33,411 bases of DNA from Blautia sp. (lineage in GTDB: Bacteria > Bacillota > Clostridia > Lachnospirales > Lachnospiraceae): the NCBI GenBank assembly GCA_021443885.1, contig JABUSW010000130.1, forward strand, positions 1 to 33,411, read 5' to 3'. The position numbers and the translations under genes were made by a program. The notes under the pieces are model-generated. The model did no database searches, was not told the origin of the DNA, and saw nothing but the letters and a program-made list of their open reading frames with translations. The stretch's first letter is position 1, and the number at the start of each line of letters is the position of its first letter. Positions 18,627 to 26,652 of this stretch are shown here, piece after piece.

Positions 18627-18713
18627 TTTATAGAACGTGGTAGATGATGTGGAGAACACCCTCTTATGGGTGAATTTCCATCGAAACTTATCAGGACCGG
18701 AAGGAGGACAGCT

Positions 18714-19640
18714 TTGCGAAGCAACATGATCTTTCAGATACAATCATATTCCATACATGACGGACCGGGTATCCGGACAACGGTTTTTGTAAAAGGCTGC
18801 CCGTTACGCTGCCTTTGGTGCCATAATCCGGAATCTCAGAAGAACACGCCGGAAGTTATGTGGGTAGAAGCAAACTGCAGTGGCTGCGGAGCTTGTATGG
18901 AAATCTGTCCGCAAGAGGCGATTCAGATCAGAGAAACGATGTCCGAAAAAAAGCTTCCGGTTACAGACCGTACAAAATGCAATGGCTGTGGTGCGTGTGT
19001 TTCCGGCTGCCGTTGGAAGGCGAGAAGGATGGCAGGGAAGACGTATCAGATCGAAGAGGTCATGAAAGTGATTCGCAAAGATGCCATGTTTTACCCTTTG
19101 TCAGGCGGGGGAGTAACCGTCAGCGGCGGAGAACCTTTGGCCAGCCTTGACTTTACAGTAGAATTGCTTGGAAGGTGTAAGGAAGAAGGCTATCATACAG
19201 CCATCGAGACTTGCGGATATGCATCGGAAGAAGCGGTACGAAAAGTGCTGCCCTATTTGGATCTGGTTTTTCTGGATCTGAAAGCGATGGACCCGGAAAG
19301 ACACAAAGAGCTTACCGGGGTGGAGAATGGCAGGATTCTGCAGAATGCAAGAATCATTGCCGGATCCGGGGTCGATATGGTGCTTCGCATCCCTATGATC
19401 CGTAACTGCAATGCGGATGAAGAGAATATCCGTCTGACAGGTGAATTCATATCAAAGGAGCTTGGTCGGGATATTCCGGTGCAGCTTCTCCCGTACCACA
19501 ATCTGGGCATCAGTAAAGAAGAGCAGTTGGAACGGACCGGGATTACAGAATTTCAGGCTCCATCCACAGAAGAAATGGAACACAGCAAAAGAATCCTGGA
19601 GGAATATGGACTTCCGGTGCAGATCGGCGGTTCCATGTAA
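18714..19640 (+). CDS. Glycyl-radical enzyme activating protein (radical SAM with two-cluster ferredoxin insert)
   Basis: 'GCPLRCLWCHNPESQ' (CxxxCxxC), 'CSGCGACMEICP', 'CNGCGACVSGC', 'SGGGVTVSGGEPL'. TTG 18714 after GGAGG or ATG 18726 are more likely starts than ATG 18666. Confidence 0.92.
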   Translation: MRSNMIFQIQSYSIHDGPGIRTTVFVKGCPLRCLWCHNPESQKNTPEVMWVEANCSGCGACMEICPQEAIQIRETMSEKKLPVTDRTKCNGCGACVSGCRWKARRMAGKTYQIEEVMKVIRKDAMFYPLSGGGVTVSGGEPLASLDFTVELLGRCKEEGYHTAIETCGYASEEAVRKVLPYLDLVFLDLKAMDPERHKELTGVENGRILQNARIIAGSGVDMVLRIPMIRNCNADEENIRLTGEFISKELGRDIPVQLLPYHNLGISKEEQLERTGITEFQAPSTEEMEHSKRILEEYGLPVQIGGSM

Positions 19641-19667
19641 TAATAAAGACGAAAGGAGAAATCATAT

Positions 19668-22067
19668 ATGAGTGAGAGGATTCAGAAACTACTGGAAAAA
19701 ACAAAAGGAAAACCAACTATATCCATGAACATTTACCGGATCATCCAGAATACGTATCGGGAGATGAGCGGAGAACCCTTGGTAAAGTGCAGAGCACAGG
19801 CCATTTATAATATATTGACGAAGATACCGCTTTACATTGAGGAGGGAGACCTTCTGGCAGGAAATCCCGGAAGTGTTCCCGGTGGCCTGGAAATCGACTC
19901 CGCAAATGGAATCTGGAATGAATCCGAGATCCAGGACCTGTATCGTGACGGATACGGATTTAACAAGGAGGATGAGCCGGAGCTTTATGAGCTGAACCGT
20001 ACCAACACACCTTACAGCATGAACGATGGCGTAGCAGAAGCCCTGGAGGAAAACGGTGCCATCATGCCGTTTCTGCATTCCGGCATGGGAATGGTACGCT
20101 GGACATCGCTGGAACGCGGTCGACAGATCATGCAGTGCAGTGCCCAGGGTGGATTGAACCTGACCCCGGCACAGGCTATGATGATTCTGGATTACGAAAC
20201 GGCGTTGTCCAGAGGAATCGAAGATATGATCCGTGATTGCGACGAACGTATCAAAGGCATTCGATTCTTTTCCAAGGAAGAATATGATAAAGCGGTATAT
20301 CTGAAAGCAATGCGGACCACACTGCAAGGACTCCTGATCTATGGAAAGAGACTGTCGGATCTGGCAGCACAGGAGGCAGAAAAAACGGAGGATGCGGCAA
20401 GGAAAGCAGAGCTTCTTCAGATGTCTGAGATCCTGAAGCAGGTGCCGGCAAAACCTGCCAGAACTTTCAGGGAAGCATTGCAGATGTATTGGCTGCTGTT
20501 CCATACCGTTGCTTGTCCAAACAGCGTGCTGGGTATGGGAAGACTGGATCAGATTTTATATCCTTATTATCAGCATGACATTCAGGAAGGAATCATTACC
20601 GATGAAGAGGTACTGGAGCTCTTTGAACTGTTAAGAGTAAAAGATTATCAGCTGGGGGTTGTAACCGGAAAAGATTGCCGTGATACCTCCAATGGAGAAG
20701 CAAAATGGCATAACATCGTTATTGGCGGTGTGAAGAAGGATGGAAGTGATGCTACGAACGAACTCAGCTATCTGATCCTGAAATCCATTCGTGGCGTACA
20801 GACACCACACCCTACCGTAAGCGTCCGGGTGGCAGATTCCACACCTGTGGAACTGATTCTGGAAGGCCTGAAATGCGTCCGGGCCGGCTGCAGTATGCCG
20901 GCATTCCTGGGAGATCGTTCTTATATTGAGTATCTGTTGAGAAATGGCGTATCGGAGGAAGAGGCTCGTAATTATGCCGTGGCAGGCTGTATTGACGTAG
21001 TGCTTCCGGGAAAATCCAGAATCATGAGTGCCTGCATGTTCATTACCCCTATGTGTCTGGATGTGTTCCTGAACCACGGAATCAATCGCAATCTGGGAGA
21101 ACAGATGGGGCATGATCCCGGTGATCTGAATCAGTGGAAGAGCTATGGGGAATTCGAAGCTGCCTTCAAAGAAGAGTTCAAGTACTTCATCTCCATGATG
21201 GCAGAATACAGCAACCTGATGATCTGCTCCATGCAGGAGCATTTCCCGGAGCCGGGAAAAACACCCTTCATGTATCGCGGTATCGAAGATGGCATTGATT
21301 TCCAGAAAAAGAAAATGGTATTTGAAAACGGCGGTGTCATCTGCCCGGTCGGAATCGTAAATCTGGGGAATTCTTTATATGCCATCAAAAAACTGGTTTA
21401 TGAAGAACAGAAACTGACTCTGAATGAGCTGAAAGAAATCATGGACCAAAATTGGGAAGGACAGGAAGAGCTTCGGAAATACTGTCTGGAGCTTCCGAAA
21501 TACGGCAACGACTGTGACGAAGTAGACCAGATGATCAGCGATATGTACCAGTATTTTGACGAAGCCTGCAGAGAGATGCCTTGCGCTACCGGTACGATCT
21601 ACCGGGGCTCTGCGGTATCCATATTCGGGCACGCCCCGGGCGGTAGCCTGACAGGTGCAACACCGGATGGCCGTCTGGCGGGAGAAACCCTGGCAGATGC
21701 AGGTGCATCCCCAATGAGAGGAACGGATATGGAGGGGCCTCTTTCTGTGATCCGCAGTGCCATCAAGCTGCCACAGGATGATTATCAGGCAATGCTGTTT
21801 AATATGAAATTCAGCAAAGCAACTATGAGCAACGATGCAGACCTTGGAAAGCTGGCGGCTCTGATTCAAACCTATTTCTTCCACAACGGAAAACACATTC
21901 AGTTCAACATGGTGGACAGACAGACTCTTCTGGATGCCAGAGAACATCCGGAAAATCACCGGGATCTTCTGGTTCGTGTGGCTGGTTACAGTGCATATTA
22001 TGTGGAACTGACAGAACGCTTGCAGGTGGAAATTCTGGAACGTACACAGAATGATGAAATACGTTGA
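19668..22067 (+). CDS. Glycyl radical enzyme of the pyruvate formate-lyase / glycerol dehydratase superfamily, unassigned subtype
   Basis: 799 aa; glycyl radical loop 'RVAGYSAYYVELTERLQVEILERTQ' (Gly773) and active-site loop 'AVAGCIDVVLPGKS' (Cys441); adjacent activase. Confidence 0.93.
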   Translation: MSERIQKLLEKTKGKPTISMNIYRIIQNTYREMSGEPLVKCRAQAIYNILTKIPLYIEEGDLLAGNPGSVPGGLEIDSANGIWNESEIQDLYRDGYGFNKEDEPELYELNRTNTPYSMNDGVAEALEENGAIMPFLHSGMGMVRWTSLERGRQIMQCSAQGGLNLTPAQAMMILDYETALSRGIEDMIRDCDERIKGIRFFSKEEYDKAVYLKAMRTTLQGLLIYGKRLSDLAAQEAEKTEDAARKAELLQMSEILKQVPAKPARTFREALQMYWLLFHTVACPNSVLGMGRLDQILYPYYQHDIQEGIITDEEVLELFELLRVKDYQLGVVTGKDCRDTSNGEAKWHNIVIGGVKKDGSDATNELSYLILKSIRGVQTPHPTVSVRVADSTPVELILEGLKCVRAGCSMPAFLGDRSYIEYLLRNGVSEEEARNYAVAGCIDVVLPGKSRIMSACMFITPMCLDVFLNHGINRNLGEQMGHDPGDLNQWKSYGEFEAAFKEEFKYFISMMAEYSNLMICSMQEHFPEPGKTPFMYRGIEDGIDFQKKKMVFENGGVICPVGIVNLGNSLYAIKKLVYEEQKLTLNELKEIMDQNWEGQEELRKYCLELPKYGNDCDEVDQMISDMYQYFDEACREMPCATGTIYRGSAVSIFGHAPGGSLTGATPDGRLAGETLADAGASPMRGTDMEGPLSVIRSAIKLPQDDYQAMLFNMKFSKATMSNDADLGKLAALIQTYFFHNGKHIQFNMVDRQTLLDAREHPENHRDLLVRVAGYSAYYVELTERLQVEILERTQNDEIR

Positions 22068-22136
22068 TCGAAAGGATTGCATATTTGCTTCCATCGGATA
22101 GAAAATAATCATTTTTATGAAAGAGACGGGAAGATT

Positions 22137-23624
22137 ATGAACTATACAGATATTGAGAATATCACAGCCCGCTTCCTGCATCAGAATCACCAGCTTCAGA
22201 TGCAGGAGGGACAATACTGCAAAGACCTTTCCCTGTCCTGCTGGTCTTCCCCGGTTTATCGTCTTTCAGAAGATGGCCGGGAAGGCGGCATGTTCTGCGA
22301 TACTTTTACCTATCGTTTCTATCGGGAAAATGAGACGGACTACTGTCGTGTGATCATGAAGCGCCTGGAGACGAGAATCGAGGAGGCAGATGGCGTCAGC
22401 AGTATCACGGATGTGCGCTGGTCTACCATTCAGGAAATGCTTCCCTGGGAATACACAAATCAGGATTTGATACTTTCCGGGGATGAAACAGAAGATGGGA
22501 CAAAGAAAGGATTCTGCTATGAGAAGCTGCCCGCCTGGCCTTCCCTGCCGGTGCATGGGATAAATGACCCGCAGGATGTTCTGGATATACGAAACCTGCA
22601 GAACAAAGTGTTTGAACACCGTCTGCACGGCATCGCAAAGCTTTTTTCAGAAACATGTGAAGCAGAGTTATTCCTGGACAAATGCATGGAAGCGCCGGTC
22701 ATCGGAAAAGAACAGATTGATAACTGGAGCCGAGCCTATCTGGACACAGAAACGCAGAATCATCATTGCTACCGGTTTCTGGGAATCACCGGCCTTCCGG
22801 TAATCGAGATCGCAAATGAAAAAACCCATGCAAAAGGCTTATTCATGACAGAGCTTTGCATCATCGATGCTTTTGCAGAGGATATGGAGCAGTGGCAGCT
22901 TCGTCGTTATCTGGGTTATGTGCAATCGGATTATGTCAAAGAAAACGACATCTGGAAGATTCGGAAGATGGAGCTTCAGACGGTGGCGGCAATGCCAGTC
23001 ATTCCTTACCGCAATGACGGACGATATGACAAGAGCGGACAAAGTGAGGAGCCCTGGAATATTGACCAGGAAAACTTCGGCTCTATTCACACAGAAGATG
23101 CAATGGAGATCGAAAATATTATAAATGGGTGGGCACTTTCCTGCAGATGTGGTAAACTGATGGCATATGCAGATCGTTACTTTGCAATGCCGGAGGGGGA
23201 ACCGAAAATGTTGATTCGAAGCTTCGGCGCAAAGACGAAGAAGCTGGAGAATCTGGAAGAGATCAGAGAAAAACTATCCGGGATGATAAGTCAGTATCAG
23301 AACCGCTACTATACCTTCCATGCCCCCACAACACCGGTTCTGCAGTATGAAGGAGACCAGGAGCATATCATTGGTACCTGGTTTGACTGCGGGACCACCA
23401 ATCTTCGCAGTATGGCGAAGTCCGTGAATGAGATCCCCTATATGATTTTTATCAACAAATACGTGCATCGCTTCCGGAAGATCGACGGCCGGTGGTATTT
23501 TGCAGAGTTCTATGGAGAACCGGCCATTGGCTTTCCGGACTGGTATTTCGATCTGGAACACAGCAGAGGATATGTGTCATTAGAAGGAACGAAGTGTTAT
23601 CCGGATGAGTTTCTTCTTCTGTGA
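22137..23624 (+). CDS. Multi-domain SnoaL/NTF2-like protein
   Basis: ~495 aa; repeated patterns 'AKGLFMTELCIIDAF...GYVQSDYVKENDIWKIRKMEL' and 'IIGTWFDCG...YVHRFRKIDGRWYFAEFYGEPA' typical of SnoaL-like domains. ATG 22137 preferred over TTG 22077. Confidence 0.65.
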   Translation: MNYTDIENITARFLHQNHQLQMQEGQYCKDLSLSCWSSPVYRLSEDGREGGMFCDTFTYRFYRENETDYCRVIMKRLETRIEEADGVSSITDVRWSTIQEMLPWEYTNQDLILSGDETEDGTKKGFCYEKLPAWPSLPVHGINDPQDVLDIRNLQNKVFEHRLHGIAKLFSETCEAELFLDKCMEAPVIGKEQIDNWSRAYLDTETQNHHCYRFLGITGLPVIEIANEKTHAKGLFMTELCIIDAFAEDMEQWQLRRYLGYVQSDYVKENDIWKIRKMELQTVAAMPVIPYRNDGRYDKSGQSEEPWNIDQENFGSIHTEDAMEIENIINGWALSCRCGKLMAYADRYFAMPEGEPKMLIRSFGAKTKKLENLEEIREKLSGMISQYQNRYYTFHAPTTPVLQYEGDQEHIIGTWFDCGTTNLRSMAKSVNEIPYMIFINKYVHRFRKIDGRWYFAEFYGEPAIGFPDWYFDLEHSRGYVSLEGTKCYPDEFLLL

Positions 23625-23724
23625 GAAGGGTTCGTAACAGGCGACAGAATGCTGCATTGAACAGAAATTAAAAGCAAACGGGTATTATAAATCATCATAC
23701 TTATTAGAAAAGAGGGATAAGATT

Positions 23725-24564
23725 ATGGCAGTATTTCAAGTGAATTTTATGGCAGAAACGATGGGAAGAACCGTACCCCTTTATGTGATCCTGCCCACAG
23801 ACAAATTCTATATGCCGGGCATGCCAAAGAGAGAAGAGGGCAAGCCTTATAAGACGCTGTACCTGCTCCACGGTATCATCGGCAACTATACCGACTGGCT
23901 TTACGGAACCTCCATACAGAGATGGGCAGAGGAACGGGACCTGGCCGTTGTAATGCCTTCCGGCGATAACTCTATGTATATCGACCATGCGGTAGACCGC
24001 TACGGTGAATTTATCGGGAAAGAACTGGTAGAATTCACAAGAAAGACATTTCCGCTTTCCCATAAGAAAGAAGATACTTACATTGGCGGTCTTTCCATGG
24101 GGGGCTTTGGTGCAATGCGAAATGGACTGAAATACAGTGACACCTTCGGAGCCATTATTTCTCTGTCCGGTGCATTTGTCATGGACGAAAGCATTCTGGA
24201 GGTGGTAGAGAATCCGAGATTCCCATCCGATACCATGGAATATCGTCATGCTGTATACGGAGAAGATCTGGAAGCATCCTTAAAGAGTGATAAAAACCCG
24301 AAGTGGCTGGTAGAAACCATGGCTGCAGAGGGTAAGGAATTCCCGGACATTTATATGGCGATCGGGACCTCGGATTTCCTTTTCGACCGCAACAAAGAGT
24401 TTGATGCCTTGCTGACGAAGCATGGTGTGAAACATGAATTCGTAACAGGACCGGGGGCCCATGAATGGGACTTCTGGAATACCTATATCAAAGAGGCCTT
24501 GGACTGGCTTCCTCTGGAAGGAAAGAATGAAGGAAGAAGCAGCGGAAACGTAGGGCTGGAATAG
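23725..24564 (+). CDS. Esterase D / tributyrin esterase-like alpha/beta hydrolase
   Basis: 279 aa; 'KTLYLLHGIIGNYTDW', nucleophile 'GGLSMGGFGAMR', C-terminal His 'GAHEWDFW'. Confidence 0.9.
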   Translation: MAVFQVNFMAETMGRTVPLYVILPTDKFYMPGMPKREEGKPYKTLYLLHGIIGNYTDWLYGTSIQRWAEERDLAVVMPSGDNSMYIDHAVDRYGEFIGKELVEFTRKTFPLSHKKEDTYIGGLSMGGFGAMRNGLKYSDTFGAIISLSGAFVMDESILEVVENPRFPSDTMEYRHAVYGEDLEASLKSDKNPKWLVETMAAEGKEFPDIYMAIGTSDFLFDRNKEFDALLTKHGVKHEFVTGPGAHEWDFWNTYIKEALDWLPLEGKNEGRSSGNVGLE

Positions 24565-24574
24565 GAGGATGTCT

Positions 24575-24748
24575 ATGCTGCCAAAGGACCCGGTGATGCT
24601 GCTCAGTTATGTGAATACACAGCTGAGAGATCATTACAAAGATCTGGAAAGCTTTTGCGGCGACCAGGATATCAACGAAGAGGAATTGCGCGCAAAACTG
24701 CGTATGATTGATTACGAATACGATCCGGAAACGAATCAATTTATATGA
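24575..24748 (+). CDS. DUF4250-like small protein (57 aa)
   Basis: MLPKDPVMLLSYVNTQLRDHYKDLESFCGDQDINEEELRAKLRMIDYEYDPETNQFI*; RBS aggagg; absent from the supplied ORF track. Sequence resembles DUF4250 proteins from memory. Confidence 0.8.
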   Translation: MLPKDPVMLLSYVNTQLRDHYKDLESFCGDQDINEEELRAKLRMIDYEYDPETNQFI

Positions 24749-24750
24749 AA

Positions 24751-24818
24751 CCGGGGTCAGAAGGGATGAAGACTCGTCGAGCTTGCTTGTAAGAGACAGA
24801 AACTACCTTTATGACCCG
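24751..24818 (+). repeat. Copy B of the two-copy intergenic element
   Basis: CCGGGGTCAGAAGGGATGAAGACTCGTCGAGCTTGCTTGTAAGAGACAGAAACTACCTTTATGACCCG; closing stem CGGGGTCA/TGACCCG; similar to 2408-2480. Confidence 0.65.
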
Positions 24819-24835
24819 CAAAAACATGAGCAGGA

Positions 24836-24876
24836 CAGCCGCCCCAACCAATCGTTGTAGGGCGGCTGCTTTTCGT
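24836..24876 (+). terminator. Rho-independent terminator after DUF4250/element B
   Basis: AGCCGCCCcaaccaatcgttgtaGGGCGGCT followed by gcttttcg. Confidence 0.85.
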
Positions 24877-24933
24877 ATATAATATATGCGTTAATAAATC
24901 CATGCACTGTGTATCAATTTAGGAGAATGCCGT

Positions 24934-26652
24934 ATGTCAGCTTATGATATCCGCTATTATTTGTACAGGAGTAATCCTGTGATTTTGCGTAAGATCCGGG
25001 TTCCGGAGGAATATTCTGCCGGAGATCTGGCCTGTACGTTCTGCCTCGGAATGGGAATACCGGCTGCAGAGTACGAAATGTTGGATGATACAGGACAGAA
25101 GATTCCGGAACAGAAGAAACTGTCCGAACTTTTTGGAAGTGGAGAAGCATTTACTCCTGTTTCCGGGGTATGCAGGATATATCAGGACAGGAACAGGCTG
25201 GAAGCTACTTCTCTGACATTCTGCTTTGATGTGGAAAAGGAGAATCGTGATACGCCGAAAGCCCCTGCGGTATTATCCGGAGTGGGACCTCTGCTTCCAC
25301 AAAACGTGTTTCACATCGGGAATGTGAATGAGATTCTGGAAGCATTGCGGGATAAAGAAAGCTATACACATAGCAGTGGCGGCACTTTTTATAAAGGACA
25401 GCAGGCCCTGCATCTGAAAAAACTTCAGAATCTGGTTTATGCGCATTTTATACCGGATCAGGTTGTGGTTTTGAAGACCGAGATTGCGGTTCCGATTCAA
25501 ACAGTTCTGGAGAACCGGAATATGAATAATCTTCGGCATATGGCAGAGATTCACCATGTATATGCATATGAGAACAAGAAAGCGCAGTATATTTCTGCGC
25601 TGACCCACCGTCTGTCCGGGTTTAAGCCAAGGGATATCTTTCAGAAAATGAATATCCAGGAGTATCTCCATTTTGTGGAACTGGTGAGAACCGGCAAAGT
25701 GAAGTGCAGCAGCAATGAGGATTTGGAGTACCTATTCCCGGTCTTAAGTGCTTATGGTATGATCAGTATGTCCAGGAAGGCAGGTTTCTTTCTTGCAGCT
25801 CCCATCATGCAGAATTATGAGGAATGGTTTGACGGGGAAAAAGAAACAGAGTTTCGGATGAAGAAGCGCATGGAAGCGGTAATGATCGGATGCGGCTGCC
25901 TCTATGGAGTGTTCAGCCGGACACAGTGCAAAAAGGTGTTGGACACCCTGTATCCCGGAGAGGTATCGGATAAAGTATTCTGCACAGCCTGGGATAAAAG
26001 CGTCTATAAAACAGAGGCAATGGAACTGTTTTTGACAAACGAATTCGGGTGCGATGAACTGTATGCTTATGATTGTCATCTCTTTAATGAGCAGGAGGAG
26101 ATGCTGTACCTGAAGGCCATCATAGCAGATGAAACAGAAAGAAAAATGCCTGAGAAAGAATACTTTGATCGGTTAAGCCGGACCGGCATGGTGCCGCTTC
26201 CGGATGCTTTTTATGAACTGAAAAGATGTCTGGGTACGTATATCTATGAGGAAACGATCCTTAGCAAACGGGCTTATGAGGCAGTACTTTATCTGCGAAA
26301 AGGGTATTCCGTGGAAAAGGTGGAAGAATATGTAAGAGGTTATATCCGCCATTATTACTGGTATGACACGGAGGAGAAGAAGGCAAAAATGAGGGAAGCA
26401 TTAGCTGTGATCGCTGGAGAGGTTCCTCATATTCTGTATTATGGATATACCCCGGAGGAAGTAAAAGCAAATAATATCACGTCCAAAGCAGAGAAGGAAC
26501 TGGTCCGGCTGATCAAAGAGCAAAGGGCGGAAGAAAAGCGAAAAAAAGAGGAAGCTGAGCAAAGAAAGAGAGCTGCTGATGAGAAACGAAGAATGTCTTC
26601 CGCCAGAAAAACAGCTGCAAAAACAACAGGAAAGAGAGGAACGGGGAAATGA
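24934..26652 (+). CDS. Uncharacterised 572-aa protein with basic, Lys/Arg/Ala-rich C-terminal tail
   Basis: Full-length ORF with ATG after aggag; stop overlaps the SNF2 gene start (ATGA). C-terminus EQRAEEKRKKEEAEQRKRAADEKRRMSSARKTAAKTTGKRGTGK. Confidence 0.8.
   Translation: MSAYDIRYYLYRSNPVILRKIRVPEEYSAGDLACTFCLGMGIPAAEYEMLDDTGQKIPEQKKLSELFGSGEAFTPVSGVCRIYQDRNRLEATSLTFCFDVEKENRDTPKAPAVLSGVGPLLPQNVFHIGNVNEILEALRDKESYTHSSGGTFYKGQQALHLKKLQNLVYAHFIPDQVVVLKTEIAVPIQTVLENRNMNNLRHMAEIHHVYAYENKKAQYISALTHRLSGFKPRDIFQKMNIQEYLHFVELVRTGKVKCSSNEDLEYLFPVLSAYGMISMSRKAGFFLAAPIMQNYEEWFDGEKETEFRMKKRMEAVMIGCGCLYGVFSRTQCKKVLDTLYPGEVSDKVFCTAWDKSVYKTEAMELFLTNEFGCDELYAYDCHLFNEQEEMLYLKAIIADETERKMPEKEYFDRLSRTGMVPLPDAFYELKRCLGTYIYEETILSKRAYEAVLYLRKGYSVEKVEEYVRGYIRHYYWYDTEEKKAKMREALAVIAGEVPHILYYGYTPEEVKANNITSKAEKELVRLIKEQRAEEKRKKEEAEQRKRAADEKRRMSSARKTAAKTTGKRGTGK

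Noticed and set aside
19689-20504. 271-aa minus-strand ORF, and similar long minus-strand ORFs at 21375-22214 and 30526-31311
   Set aside because: All antisense to well-supported + strand genes; no domain or start-signal support.
24751-24818. Hammerhead ribozyme or known riboswitch
   Set aside because: A GAAA and three stems are present but the hammerhead CUGANGA core is absent; I could not match it to purine, TPP, SAM, glycine or ZTP riboswitch consensus.
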